From Mycobacterium sherrisii (GTDB lineage: Bacteria > Actinomycetota > Actinomycetes > Mycobacteriales > Mycobacteriaceae), in the NCBI RefSeq assembly GCF_002102355.1, contig NZ_LQPT01000099.1:62001-126000 (forward strand): 64,000 bases of DNA, given 5' to 3'. Made by a program: the position numbers and the translations under genes. Below are positions 1 to 9,591 of this stretch, one piece after another (the stretch's first letter is position 1; each line of letters opens with the position of its first letter). Under the pieces are notes generated by a model. It was not told the DNA's origin. It saw only the letters and a program-made list of their open reading frames with translations, and made no database searches.

Positions 1-289
1 AGACCGAAATCACAACTGCCGATAAAGATTTGAGCTCGGCGGTCTCCGTCCGGTTACGGTCCGACAAAAAATCTTTCGTGGAGCTCAGCGGCTATTTTCG
101 GGCGCGCTGTTCTGTTGTAAAAAGTGTCTGCAGTGACTGGTGTGACTCACCGGGTTAACCGACTGATTCACGTCCCCGCAAGGAGGCGGCGTTCGACCCT
201 CGGGTCGTCGCGAGTCATCGCACGGCGGCCGAGGCGACCTACCGCGCCAAGGCCTTGACCCGACAGAGTTCAGGAAGGGCGGAACTCCC
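1..289. other. Upstream region of ripD, no gene seen
   Basis: No convincing coding region. The first 90 bases are less GC-rich and hold an 8-bp inverted repeat, AAAGATTT at 24-31 and AAATCTTT at 69-76. GAGCTC occurs just 3' of each arm, at 32-37 and 81-86. The remainder leads into ripD and ends with AGGAAGG at 272-278. The function of the repeats is unknown. Confidence 0.4.
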
Positions 290-1027
290 ATGAAGCGCAT
301 CTATACGTTTGCTGTCGGCCTCGCCATCTTGGCGGCGCCGATGGCCGCCGCCCCGGTGATCGCCGCGGCCGACCCGGGAATCCGGGCCACGGACTACCAG
401 CAAGTCACCGACGTGGTGATCGCCCGGGGCCTGTCGCAGCGCGGCGTGCCCTTCTCGTGGGCGGGCGGCGGAATCAACGGCCCCTCTCGAGGCACCGGCA
501 CCGGCATCAACACCGTCGGCTTCGACGCGTCGGGCCTGATGCAATACGCCTACGCCGGCGCCGGCATCAAGCTGCCACGCTCGTCCGGGGCGATGTACCG
601 AGTCGGGCAGAAGGTACTGCCGCAACAGGCACAGAAGGGCGACCTGATCTTCTACGGCCCGGAAGGCACCCAAAGCGTCGCCATGTACCTGGGCAACAAC
701 CAAATGCTCGAGGTGGGTGACGTCGTGCAGGTCTCGCCGGTACGCACCAACGGCATGACGCCCTATCTGGTGCGGGTGCTCGGCGCCCAGTCGCCGCTGC
801 AAACGCCGCTGCAGCAAGCCCCGGCGCAGCAGGCGCCAACCCAACAGACGCCGCTACAGCAGCTGCCGACCCAGCAGGCCCCGTTGCAGCAGCTTCAGGC
901 ACAGCAACCGCCGCTGCAGCCCGCCCCGCTGCAGCAGCAGCCGGCCCAACCGCAGCTGCCGCAAATGCCGCAGCTGCCGAACCTGCAGGCACTGCTGCAG
1001 CCGTCCCCGACGGGCACGACGCCGTAG
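290..1027 (+). CDS. ripD: RipD-like non-catalytic NlpC/P60 peptidoglycan-binding protein
   Basis: Exported NlpC/P60-fold protein of 245 aa. Residues 1-27 form a signal peptide (basic start, Ala-rich core, AAA-DP cleavage region). The NlpC/P60 domain covers about 35-160. The catalytic Cys is replaced by Ala80 (FDASG instead of FDCSG), and the position that usually carries His is Ser129 (TQSVAMYLG). This matches known M. tuberculosis RipD (Rv1566c), which binds peptidoglycan but has lost hydrolase residues. From about residue 165 the tail is almost only Gln, Pro, Leu and Ala, in short QQAP/LQQ repeats, and probably acts as a flexible wall-spanning or binding segment. AGGAAGG lies upstream of the ATG at 290. 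The next gene, an acyltransferase, is co-directional. Confidence 0.9.
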   Translation: MKRIYTFAVGLAILAAPMAAAPVIAAADPGIRATDYQQVTDVVIARGLSQRGVPFSWAGGGINGPSRGTGTGINTVGFDASGLMQYAYAGAGIKLPRSSGAMYRVGQKVLPQQAQKGDLIFYGPEGTQSVAMYLGNNQMLEVGDVVQVSPVRTNGMTPYLVRVLGAQSPLQTPLQQAPAQQAPTQQTPLQQLPTQQAPLQQLQAQQPPLQPAPLQQQPAQPQLPQMPQLPNLQALLQPSPTGTTP

Positions 1028-1099
1028 GTTCCCAGCCTTCCGAACACCGCTACCTGCTCCGCCAGGCCGCCTCGCCGAAAGGCGGGTGGTCAGGCGCAG

Positions 1100-3295
1100 G
1101 TGGCGGTTTTCGGTAAATTAACGGTGACCATGCAGATCTCGTCGCCGTTCCCGCACTTCGCCGCTGCCGCAAAACCGGCCGCCGGCGGCGCGCCGACCAA
1201 GGGATCTCAGGAGTTCTACCGCTACGACCTGGACGGTTTGCGCGGCATCGCGATTGCGCTGGTCGCGATGTTCCACATCTGGTTCGGCCGGGTGTCCGGC
1301 GGGGTGGACGTGTTTCTGGCATTGTCCGGCTTCTTCTTCGGCGGCAAGATTTTGCGCGCCGCGCTCAACCCGGCGGTGTCGTTGTCCCCGATCGCAGAAA
1401 TCATCCGGCTGATCCGCCGGCTGGTTCCGGCTCTCGTCGTGGTGCTGGCCGGGTGCGCGGTGCTCACCATCCTCGTGCAACCGCAAACACGCTGGGAGAC
1501 CTTCGCCGACCAGAGCCTGGCCAGCCTCGGCTACTACCAGAACTGGGAGCTGGCGAACACCGCCTCGGACTACCTGCGTGCCGGTGAAGCCGTGAGCCCG
1601 CTGCAGCACATCTGGTCGATGTCCGTGCAAGGCCAGTTCTACGTCGCCTTCCTGTTGTTGATCTTCGGCTGCACCGTGGCGTTCCGGCGTCTGCTCAAGG
1701 CGCACCTGCGCACCCTGTTCCTGGTGCTGCTCAGTGTGCTGACCGTGGCGTCGTTCGGCTACGCGATCTACGCGCACGGCGCCGACCAGTCGATCGCCTA
1801 CTACGACAGCTTCGCGCGCGGCTGGGAGCTGCTGCTCGGCGCGCTCATCGGCGCGGTCGTGACCTACATCCGGTGGCCGATGTGGCTGCGCACCGCCGCC
1901 GCCACCGTCGCGCTGGCCGCGATCGTGTCCTGCGGGGCGTTGATCGACGGCGTCGACGAATTCCCCGGCTCGTGGGCCCTGGTGCCGGTCGGCGCCACCA
2001 TGCTGATGATCCTGGCCGGGGCGAACCTGGGGGCGGGCAACCGGATGCCGCTGCCGAATCGCCTGCTGGCCACCCGTCCGCTGGTCGAACTGGGCGCTAT
2101 CGCCTACTCGCTGTACCTGTGGCACTGGCCGCTGCTGATCTTCTGGCTCTCCTACAGCGGCCACAAGCGTGCCAACTTCCTCGAGGGTTCGGCGGTGCTG
2201 TTGATCTCCGGCCTATTGGCATACCTGACCACCCGCCTGGTCGAGGATCCACTGCGCTACCGGGCACCGCGCGGCACCGAGCGGGCGACGGTCACGCCGG
2301 CGAGGTCCTGGTGGGTGGGCTGGCGCCGGCCGACGATGGCGTTGGGCGGGCTGGTCGTGCTGCTGGGCGTCACGCTGACCGCCACCTCGTTCACCTGGCG
2401 TCAGCACGTCACGGTGTTGCGCGCGGCCGGCAAGGAACTGTCCGTGCTCAACCCGCAGGACTACCCCGGTGCCCGTGCCCTGACCGAGCACGTGCGGGTG
2501 CCCAAACTGCCGATGCGTCCCAGCGTGTTGGAGGTCAAGGACGATCTGCCGGCCTCCACCCCGGACGGCTGCATCAGCGACTTCGTCAACCCGGCGGTGG
2601 TCAACTGCATCTATGGCGACCAGGCGGCGTCGCGGACCATCGCGCTGGCCGGCGGTTCACACGCCGAGCACTGGCTGCCGGCCCTGGATATCCTGGGACA
2701 CGCCCATCACTTCAAAGTTGTGACATATCTCAAAATGGGTTGCCCGTTGTCGACCGAGCAGGTCCCGCTGATCATGGGCAACAACGCCCCGTACCCGCAA
2801 TGTCGCGAGTGGGTGCAACGCACGATGGACAAACTCGTCGCCGACCGCCCCGATTACGTCTTCACCACCACCACCCGCCCCTGGAACATCAAAAGCGGTG
2901 ACGTGATGCCCGCGACGTACATCGGCATTTGGCAAACGTTGTCCGACAACAACATTCCGATCCTCGGTATGCGCGACACCCCGTGGCTGGTCAAGAACGG
3001 CCAACCGTTCGACCCGGCGGACTGCCTGGCCAAAAAGGGTGCCACCCCCGCGTCGTGCTCGATCAAACGTTCCGAGTTGCTCTCCGACCGCAACCAAACC
3101 CTGGACTTCGTCGAGCAATTCCCGCTGCTCAAGGTGCTCGACATGTCAGATGCCATCTGCCGCAGCGATGTTTGTCGACCGGTCGAAGGAAATGTGTTGA
3201 TCTACCACGGCGCTCACCACCTGACTCCCACCTACATGCGGACGATGGCCCACGAGCTCGGCCTGCAGATCGCGACCGCGACCGGTTGGTGGTAG
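1100..3295 (+). CDS. Membrane acyltransferase 3 with C-terminal SGNH domain (Rv1565c-like)
   Basis: Integral membrane O-acyltransferase of about 731 aa. The N-terminal acyltransferase-3 domain (about 40-400) starts with YDLDGLRGIAIALV and a conserved His in MFHIW, and contains about ten hydrophobic segments. After a further membrane segment (about 415-435) comes an SGNH-hydrolase-like domain with GGSHAEH as its Ser block and GAHHLTP near the C terminus as its His block. Families of this design transfer acyl groups to cell-envelope glycans or glycolipids; the substrate is unknown. The length fits the family. The start is uncertain: GTG 1100 gives 731 aa, ATG 1130 gives 721 aa, and neither has a strong ribosome site. 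It lies between ripD and the tre operon. Confidence 0.85.
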   Translation: MAVFGKLTVTMQISSPFPHFAAAAKPAAGGAPTKGSQEFYRYDLDGLRGIAIALVAMFHIWFGRVSGGVDVFLALSGFFFGGKILRAALNPAVSLSPIAEIIRLIRRLVPALVVVLAGCAVLTILVQPQTRWETFADQSLASLGYYQNWELANTASDYLRAGEAVSPLQHIWSMSVQGQFYVAFLLLIFGCTVAFRRLLKAHLRTLFLVLLSVLTVASFGYAIYAHGADQSIAYYDSFARGWELLLGALIGAVVTYIRWPMWLRTAAATVALAAIVSCGALIDGVDEFPGSWALVPVGATMLMILAGANLGAGNRMPLPNRLLATRPLVELGAIAYSLYLWHWPLLIFWLSYSGHKRANFLEGSAVLLISGLLAYLTTRLVEDPLRYRAPRGTERATVTPARSWWVGWRRPTMALGGLVVLLGVTLTATSFTWRQHVTVLRAAGKELSVLNPQDYPGARALTEHVRVPKLPMRPSVLEVKDDLPASTPDGCISDFVNPAVVNCIYGDQAASRTIALAGGSHAEHWLPALDILGHAHHFKVVTYLKMGCPLSTEQVPLIMGNNAPYPQCREWVQRTMDKLVADRPDYVFTTTTRPWNIKSGDVMPATYIGIWQTLSDNNIPILGMRDTPWLVKNGQPFDPADCLAKKGATPASCSIKRSELLSDRNQTLDFVEQFPLLKVLDMSDAICRSDVCRPVEGNVLIYHGAHHLTPTYMRTMAHELGLQIATATGWW

Positions 3296-3329
3296 GTCAG
3301 ACAGGACAGCCCACCGCGGATAAGGTCAC

Positions 3330-5543
3330 ATGGTGCCGTCAATCAACCCGGGTTCCGATCCGGCCGCAGCTTCGGGTGCTGCACCGGCTCACCCCAGACC
3401 CACACTGCCCACCGTCTGGCCAGGAGACGCCTATCCCCTCGGCGCCACCTATGACGGCGCGGGCACTAACTTTTCGCTGTTCTCCGAGATCGCCGAGAAG
3501 GTCGACCTGTGCCTGATCGACGAGCACGGCACCGAATCGCGGATCCCGCTGGACGAGGTCGACGGCTACGTCTGGCACGCATACCTGCCCAACATCACGC
3601 CGGGACAACGTTACGGATTTCGGGTGCACGGTCCGTTCGATCCGGCGGCCGGGCACCGGTGCGATCCGAGCAAGCTGCTGCTTGATCCGTACGGGAAGTC
3701 CTTCGACGGCGACTTCACCTTCGGCCAGGCGCTGTTCTCCTACGACCTGAAGGCCATCGACCCCGACGGCGACACCGCGATCACCGGCACGCCCCCGATG
3801 ATCGACTCGTTGGGCCACACGATGACCAGCGTGGTGATCAACCCATTCTTCGACTGGGCCTTCGACCGCGCGCCCCTGACGCCGTATCACGAGACGGTGA
3901 TCTACGAGGCCCATGTCAAGGGCCTGACCCAGACCCATCCCGGCATTCCCGAGGAGTTGCGCGGCACCTACGCCGCGCTGGCCCATCCGGCCATCATCGA
4001 CCACCTCAAGGCGCTCAACGTGACCGCCCTGGAACTGATGCCCGTGCATCAGTTCATGCACGACCAGCGACTGCTGGACCTCGGGCTGCGAAACTACTGG
4101 GGATACAACACATTCGGGTTCTTCGCCCCGCACTACCAGTACGCGTCCAACCGGCAGGCCGGCGGCGCGGTCGCCGAATTCAAGATGATGGTGCGCAGCC
4201 TGCACGAAGCCGGCATCGAGGTCATCCTCGACGTGGTCTACAACCACACCGCCGAAGGCAACCACCTGGGCCCGACCATCAACTTCCGGGGCATCGACAA
4301 CCGCGGCTACTACCGGCTCGTCGACGAGGACCTGCGGCTGTACAAGGACTACACCGGCACCGGCAACAGCCTGAACCCGCGCCACCCGCACGTGCTGCAG
4401 CTGATCATGGACTCGCTGCGGTACTGGGTGACCGAGATGCACGTCGACGGGTTCCGCTTCGACCTGGCCGCCACCCTGGCCCGGGAGCTGCACGACGTGG
4501 ACCGGTTGAGCGCGTTCTTCGATCTGGTGCAACAGGATCCGATCGTCAGCCAGGTCAAATTGATCGCCGAGCCGTGGGACGTCGGCGAGGGCGGCTATCA
4601 GGTGGGAAATTTCCCGGGTTTGTGGACCGAGTGGAATGGGAAGTACCGCGATACTGTGCGTGACTACTGGCGGGGCGAGCCCGCAACCCTGGGCGAGTTC
4701 GCTTCCCGGCTGACCGGGTCGTCGGACCTGTACGAGGCGACCGGTCGACGCCCGAGTGCCAGCATCAACTTCGTCACCGCGCACGACGGGTTCACGCTGG
4801 CCGACCTGGTCTCCTACAACGAGAAGCACAACGAGGCCAACGGCGAGGACAACCGCGACGGCGAAAGCCACAACAGGTCGTGGAACTGCGGAGTGGAAGG
4901 GCCCACCGACGACCCGGAGATCGTCGAGCTGCGCTGCCGGCAAATGCGCAACTTCTGGGCCACCCTGATGGTCAGCCAGGGCACGCCGATGATCGCCCAC
5001 GGTGACGAACTGGGGCGCACCCAGCAGGGCAACAACAACGCCTACTGCCAGGACTCCGAATTGGCTTGGATGGATTGGTCTTTGGTGGACAAGAACGCCG
5101 ATCTGCTGACGTTCGCCCGCCGCGCGACCAAGCTGCGCAAGAGGCACCCGGTGTTTCGGCGGCGTCGGTTCTTCGACGGCGAGCCGATTCGCAGCGGTGA
5201 CGAAGCCCGCGACATCGCCTGGCTGACGCCGTCCGGCCGGGAGATGACCCACGAGGACTGGAATCAGGCCTTCGACAAATGCGTCGCAGTCTTCCTCAAC
5301 GGCGAGGCCATCACCGCACCCAACGCCCGAGGAGAGCGCGTGGTCGACGATTCGTTCCTGCTGTGCTTCAACGCCCACAACTGCGACGTCGAGTTCGTCA
5401 CGCCCCGCGACGACTACGCGCAGGAATGGACGGTCGAACTGGACACCAACTGCCCCACCGGGGACGCGGGTCAAGTCGTCACGGCGGAGGAAACGCTGAC
5501 CATCCCGGGCCGCTCGATGCTGATTCTGCGAAAGACCGCCTGA
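3330..5543 (+). CDS. treX: TreX/GlgX glycogen debranching enzyme
   Basis: GH13 isoamylase-type debranching enzyme of 737 aa that cuts alpha-1,6 branches in glycogen to give linear maltodextrins for TreY. An N-terminal CBM48-like domain (about 20-130) precedes the TIM barrel. Visible GH13 residues are DVVYNHT, the nucleophile Asp378 in VDGFRFD, the acid/base Glu414 in IAEPWDVG, and the third acid Asp486 in TAHDGF. The ATG at 3330 has AAGG about 8 bases upstream. treY starts 3 bases after the stop, so the genes are co-transcribed. M. tuberculosis has the same treX-treY-treZ order (Rv1564c-Rv1562c). Confidence 0.95.
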   Translation: MVPSINPGSDPAAASGAAPAHPRPTLPTVWPGDAYPLGATYDGAGTNFSLFSEIAEKVDLCLIDEHGTESRIPLDEVDGYVWHAYLPNITPGQRYGFRVHGPFDPAAGHRCDPSKLLLDPYGKSFDGDFTFGQALFSYDLKAIDPDGDTAITGTPPMIDSLGHTMTSVVINPFFDWAFDRAPLTPYHETVIYEAHVKGLTQTHPGIPEELRGTYAALAHPAIIDHLKALNVTALELMPVHQFMHDQRLLDLGLRNYWGYNTFGFFAPHYQYASNRQAGGAVAEFKMMVRSLHEAGIEVILDVVYNHTAEGNHLGPTINFRGIDNRGYYRLVDEDLRLYKDYTGTGNSLNPRHPHVLQLIMDSLRYWVTEMHVDGFRFDLAATLARELHDVDRLSAFFDLVQQDPIVSQVKLIAEPWDVGEGGYQVGNFPGLWTEWNGKYRDTVRDYWRGEPATLGEFASRLTGSSDLYEATGRRPSASINFVTAHDGFTLADLVSYNEKHNEANGEDNRDGESHNRSWNCGVEGPTDDPEIVELRCRQMRNFWATLMVSQGTPMIAHGDELGRTQQGNNNAYCQDSELAWMDWSLVDKNADLLTFARRATKLRKRHPVFRRRRFFDGEPIRSGDEARDIAWLTPSGREMTHEDWNQAFDKCVAVFLNGEAITAPNARGERVVDDSFLLCFNAHNCDVEFVTPRDDYAQEWTVELDTNCPTGDAGQVVTAEETLTIPGRSMLILRKTA

Positions 5544-5546
5544 CAC

Positions 5547-7847
5547 ATGGCCTTTCCGGTGCTATCCACCTATCGCTTGCAGCTGCGCGGTCCCGCCAGC
5601 GGCGAGGCATTCACATTCGCCGATGCCGTGCAACTGCTGGACTACCTCGACGAACTCGGTGTGTCGCATCTGTACCTGTCGCCCATCTTGACCGCCGTCA
5701 CCGGATCGACGCACGGGTATGACGTCACCGACCCGACCACCGTCTCACCGGAGCTGGGCGGCCCCGACGGCCTGGCGCGATTGTCGGCCGCCGCCGCCGA
5801 ACGCGGTCTCGGATTGATCGTCGACATCGTGCCCAACCACGTCGGGGTCGACCAGCCCACCCAGAACCCATGGTGGTGGGACGTGCTGCGACACGGTCGA
5901 TCATCCTCGTATGCAACGTTTTTCGACATCGACTGGGACCTCGACGAGCAGGGCCGAATCGTGCTGCCGGTGCTGGGATCCGACGACGACGTCGCCGAGC
6001 TGAAGGTGGACGGCGACCTGCTGCGGCTAGGTGAGCTGACCCTGCCGATCGCGCCCGGCACCGGGGACGGCACCGGACCGCAGGTGCACGACCGCCAGCA
6101 TTACCGGCTGGTGGGCTGGCGCAACGGCGTCGTCGGCTATCGCCGATTCTTCTCGATCACCTCGCTGGCCGGTTTGCGCCAAGAGGACCGGGCGGTGTTC
6201 GAGGCCAGCCACGCCGAGGTCGCGCGGTGGGTCCGCGAGGGACTCGTCGACGGGGTACGCATCGATCACCCCGACGGATTATCGGATCCCACCGGCTATT
6301 TGGCGTGGCTGCGTGACCTGCTCGGCCCGCAGGCGCTGATCGTGATCGAGAAGATCCTGGCGGTCGACGAGGCTTTGGAACCCACGCTGCCGATCCAGGG
6401 CACCACCGGATACGACGTCCTTCGCGAGGTGGGCGGGGTGTTCGTCGACCCCGCCGGGGCGCCGGCGCTTACCGAACTCGTCGAGTTCGCCGGTGTCGAC
6501 TATCACGGCATGCCGCGGCAGCTGGCCGACCTCAAGGTGCAGGTGGCCACCGACACCCTGGGCAGCGAGCTGGCCCGGCTGCTGCGCGCCGTCGCGACGG
6601 CCGCCGGCACCGATCACCCGCAGTTACCCGAGGCGATTGCCCAGCTGCTCACCCATATCGACGTGTACCGCACCGACTACCTTGGCCTGAGCGCCGTCCT
6701 GCCCACCGCGCTAGCCGAAACCCAGTCCGCGCGACCGGAACTGGGCCCCGCGCTTCAGGTACTCACCGCGGCGCTGGCCCACGGTGGCGAGCCAGCCACC
6801 CGGCTGCAGCAACTGTGCGGGGCCGTGACGGCCAAGGCCGTCGAGGACTGCCTGTTCTACCGCGACGCCCGGCTGGTGTCGCTCAACGAGGTCGGCGGCG
6901 AGCCGCTGCGGTTCGGTGTCGGCGCCGCAGAGTTCCACCACCGGGCCGCCGCCCGGGCACGGCTGTGGCCGCAGGCGATGAGCGCGCTGTCCACTCACGA
7001 CACCAAACGCGGCGAGGACGTGCGCGCCCGCATCGGCGTGCTGTCGCAGGTCCCGTCGTTGTGGACCGAATTCGTGGCGCGCTGGGAAGCCCAGGCGCCA
7101 TCCCCCGATTCCGCAACCGGACAGTTCCTGTGGCAGAACATCTTCGGCGTGTGGCCGGTCAGCGGAGAGATCACCGGCAAGTTGCGTGACCGGTTGCACG
7201 CCTACGCGGAGAAGGCCATTCGGGAAGCCGCCCTGCACACCTCGTGGAACGACCCGGACACCGCGTTCGAAGATTCGGTCCATCGATGGGTGGACACCGT
7301 GCTGGATGGGCCCGTGGCCGGGCAGCTGACCGAGCTTGTCGCCCAACTGAATCCGCACGCCGCCAGCGATGCGCTGGGTCAGAAGCTGCTCGCCTTGACC
7401 GTGCCGGGCATCCCCGACATCTATCAGGGCACCGAGCTGTGGGACGACAGCCTCGTCGACCCCGACAACCGCCGCGCCATAGACTATGCCGCGCGCCGGG
7501 CCGCCCTCGCCGCCCTGGAACACCCCAAGATGCGGGTGGTCACGACGGCGCTGCGGGTGCGCCGCTCCCATCCGGACACCTTCGGCCACGGCGATTACGT
7601 CCCGGTGCTCGCCGACGGCGAAGCCGCCGATCATGTGCTGGCGTTTGCCCGGGGTGACGACATCGTGGTCGCGGTCACCCGCTGGACCGTGCGGCTGACC
7701 GAAAAGGGCTGGGGGAACACCGTGTTGACGCTGCCGGAGGGCACCTGGAAGGACACGCTGACGGGGGCCATCGCGGACGGGCCGACGTCCGCTGCCCAAT
7801 TGTTCGCCGACCTGCCCGTCGTCCTGCTGGAGCGCCATCATGGCTGA
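5547..7847 (+). CDS. treY: Maltooligosyl trehalose synthase TreY
   Basis: GH13 intramolecular transglucosylase of 766 aa. It converts the reducing-end alpha-1,4 bond of a maltodextrin into alpha-1,1, making maltooligosyl-trehalose in the cytoplasm. Family marks: STYRLQLRG at the N terminus, VDIVPNHVGVD, VDGVRIDHPDGL containing the nucleophile Asp, the acid/base Glu in IVIEKIL, LSTHDTKRGEDVRAR with the third Asp, and PGIPDIYQGTELWD. The length matches the family (about 765 aa). It sits 3 bases after treX and its 3' end overlaps treZ by 8 bases, so translation is probably coupled. Confidence 0.95.
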   Translation: MAFPVLSTYRLQLRGPASGEAFTFADAVQLLDYLDELGVSHLYLSPILTAVTGSTHGYDVTDPTTVSPELGGPDGLARLSAAAAERGLGLIVDIVPNHVGVDQPTQNPWWWDVLRHGRSSSYATFFDIDWDLDEQGRIVLPVLGSDDDVAELKVDGDLLRLGELTLPIAPGTGDGTGPQVHDRQHYRLVGWRNGVVGYRRFFSITSLAGLRQEDRAVFEASHAEVARWVREGLVDGVRIDHPDGLSDPTGYLAWLRDLLGPQALIVIEKILAVDEALEPTLPIQGTTGYDVLREVGGVFVDPAGAPALTELVEFAGVDYHGMPRQLADLKVQVATDTLGSELARLLRAVATAAGTDHPQLPEAIAQLLTHIDVYRTDYLGLSAVLPTALAETQSARPELGPALQVLTAALAHGGEPATRLQQLCGAVTAKAVEDCLFYRDARLVSLNEVGGEPLRFGVGAAEFHHRAAARARLWPQAMSALSTHDTKRGEDVRARIGVLSQVPSLWTEFVARWEAQAPSPDSATGQFLWQNIFGVWPVSGEITGKLRDRLHAYAEKAIREAALHTSWNDPDTAFEDSVHRWVDTVLDGPVAGQLTELVAQLNPHAASDALGQKLLALTVPGIPDIYQGTELWDDSLVDPDNRRAIDYAARRAALAALEHPKMRVVTTALRVRRSHPDTFGHGDYVPVLADGEAADHVLAFARGDDIVVAVTRWTVRLTEKGWGNTVLTLPEGTWKDTLTGAIADGPTSAAQLFADLPVVLLERHHG

Positions 7848-9564
7848 ATTTCGCGTCTGGGCCCCTAAGCCCGAGCAGGTCCGGCTCGACGTCGAGGGCA
7901 CGGTGTATCCGATGACCCGCACCCGGGACGGCTGGTGGCACGCCGACGTCGACGACGGCCGCGACGCCCGCTACGGATATCTGCTCGACGACGACCCCAC
8001 CGTGTTGCCCGACCCGCGATCGGCTCGCCAGCCCGATGGGGTGCACGAGCGCTCGCAACTGTGGGACCCGGCGGGCGCCAGCTGGACCGACGGTGATTGG
8101 CCCGGCCGGACGCTGGACGGCGCGGTGATCTACGAGCTGCACATCGGCACCTTCACCCCGGCGGGCACCTTTGACGCCGCCATCGAAAAGCTGGACTATC
8201 TGGTCGATCTCGGTGTCAATTTCGTCGAGCTGATGCCGGTCAACTCCTTCGCGGGAACCCACGGCTGGGGATACGACGGCGTGCTCTGGTACAGCGTGCA
8301 CGAACCCTACGGCGGCCCCGACGGTTTGGTCCGGTTGGTCGACGCTTGCCACGCGCGGGGTTTGGGCGTGCTGATCGACGCGGTGTTCAACCACCTGGGC
8401 CCGTCCGGGAATTACCTGCCGCGGTTCGGCCCGTACCTGTCGTCGGGCAGCAACCCTTGGGGCGAGGGCATCAACATCGCCGACGCCGATTCCGACGAGG
8501 TGCGTCGCTACATCATCGGCTGCGCGTTGCGCTGGATGCGCGACTTTCACGCCGACGGTCTGCGGCTAGACGCGGTGCACGCCCTGGTTGACACCACGGC
8601 CGTGCACATCCTCGAAGAATTGGCCACCGAAACCGATTGGCTCGCACAGCAACTGGGCCGGCCGCTGTCGTTGGTCGCCGAGAGTGACCTCAACGATCCG
8701 CGACTGATCACGCCGCGGGATCACTACGGCTACGGCCTCACCGCGCAATGGGCCGACGATATCCATCACGCCATCCACACCGCGGTGTCCGGCGAACGTC
8801 AGGGCTATTACGCGGACTTCGGTTCGCTGGCCACGCTCGCGGAGACGTTGCGCCGCGGGTTCTTCCACGCCGGCACCTATTCGTCGTTCCGCCGCCGACG
8901 GCACGGCCGCCCGCTGGACACCCACGCGATCCCGGCCAGCCGGCTACTCGCCTACACCTGCACGCACGACCAGGTCGGCAACCGCGCCCTCGGCGACCGC
9001 CCATCGCAGAACCTCGACCCCGGGCAGCTGGCGATCAAGGCCGCCCTGGTGCTCGCCTCCCCGTACAGCGCAATGCTTTTCATGGGTGAGGAATGGGGAG
9101 CGTCGACGCCGTTTCAGTTCTTCAGCTCGCATCCCGAGCCGGAGCTGGCCCGGGCCACCGCCGAGGGACGCAAGGCCGAGTTCGCCGAGCACGGCTGGGA
9201 CGCCGACGAGATTCCCGATCCGCAGGACCCGGAAACGTTCCAACGCTCCAAATTGGACTGGGGCGAACTGGACTCCGCACCGCATGACCGGTTGCGCGGC
9301 TTCTACCGGGACCTGATCATCCTGCGCCACAAGGAACCCGACCTGGCCGATCCCTGGCTGGACCACCTCGCCGTCGACTACGACGAAGAGCTGCGCTGGA
9401 TCGTGTTGTCCCGCGGCCAGTTTCGCATCGTGTGCAACCTGGGCACCGAGCCGGTGACGATTCCGATGGTCGGCGACGTCATTCTTGCCTGGGGCGAGCC
9501 GGCCACAAGCGCCGATGGCACGGTGCTGCAAGGCCATTCGGTAGCAATATTGCGCCTGCCGTAA
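7840..9564 (+). CDS. treZ: Maltooligosyl trehalose trehalohydrolase TreZ
   Basis: GH13 enzyme of 574 aa that releases free trehalose from the TreY product. An N-terminal CBM48/early-set domain (FRVWAPKPEQV) is followed by the barrel: YELHIGTFTPAGTF, GWGYDGV, VLIDAVFNHLGP, ADGLRLDAVHA with the nucleophile Asp, the acid/base Glu in LVAESDLND, and YTCTHDQVGNR. It is the last gene of treXYZ; its ATG overlaps the end of treY by 8 bases. A GC hairpin follows the stop, opposite the converging tetR gene. Confidence 0.95.
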   Translation: MAEFRVWAPKPEQVRLDVEGTVYPMTRTRDGWWHADVDDGRDARYGYLLDDDPTVLPDPRSARQPDGVHERSQLWDPAGASWTDGDWPGRTLDGAVIYELHIGTFTPAGTFDAAIEKLDYLVDLGVNFVELMPVNSFAGTHGWGYDGVLWYSVHEPYGGPDGLVRLVDACHARGLGVLIDAVFNHLGPSGNYLPRFGPYLSSGSNPWGEGINIADADSDEVRRYIIGCALRWMRDFHADGLRLDAVHALVDTTAVHILEELATETDWLAQQLGRPLSLVAESDLNDPRLITPRDHYGYGLTAQWADDIHHAIHTAVSGERQGYYADFGSLATLAETLRRGFFHAGTYSSFRRRRHGRPLDTHAIPASRLLAYTCTHDQVGNRALGDRPSQNLDPGQLAIKAALVLASPYSAMLFMGEEWGASTPFQFFSSHPEPELARATAEGRKAEFAEHGWDADEIPDPQDPETFQRSKLDWGELDSAPHDRLRGFYRDLIILRHKEPDLADPWLDHLAVDYDEELRWIVLSRGQFRIVCNLGTEPVTIPMVGDVILAWGEPATSADGTVLQGHSVAILRLP

Positions 9565-9568
9565 CGGT

Positions 9569-9585
9569 TGCGGCGTCGCGCCGCA
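9569..9585. terminator. Hairpin between convergent treZ and tetR
   Basis: TGCGGCG-TCG-CGCCGCA is a perfect 7-bp stem with a 3-base loop, in the 27-bp gap between the treZ stop (9564) and the tetR stop (9592). It could terminate from both sides. There is no clear T run, as is common in mycobacteria, so the assignment rests on position and symmetry. Confidence 0.45.
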
Positions 9586-9591
9586 GGTCGT

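Noticed and set aside
130-289. Possible c-di-AMP (ydaO-type) riboswitch before ripD
   Set aside because: A short CCCGACAG-like stretch at 260-267 recalls the 3' part of that motif, but GGGGACCCA and the other conserved blocks are missing. An Infernal search with RF00379 would settle it.
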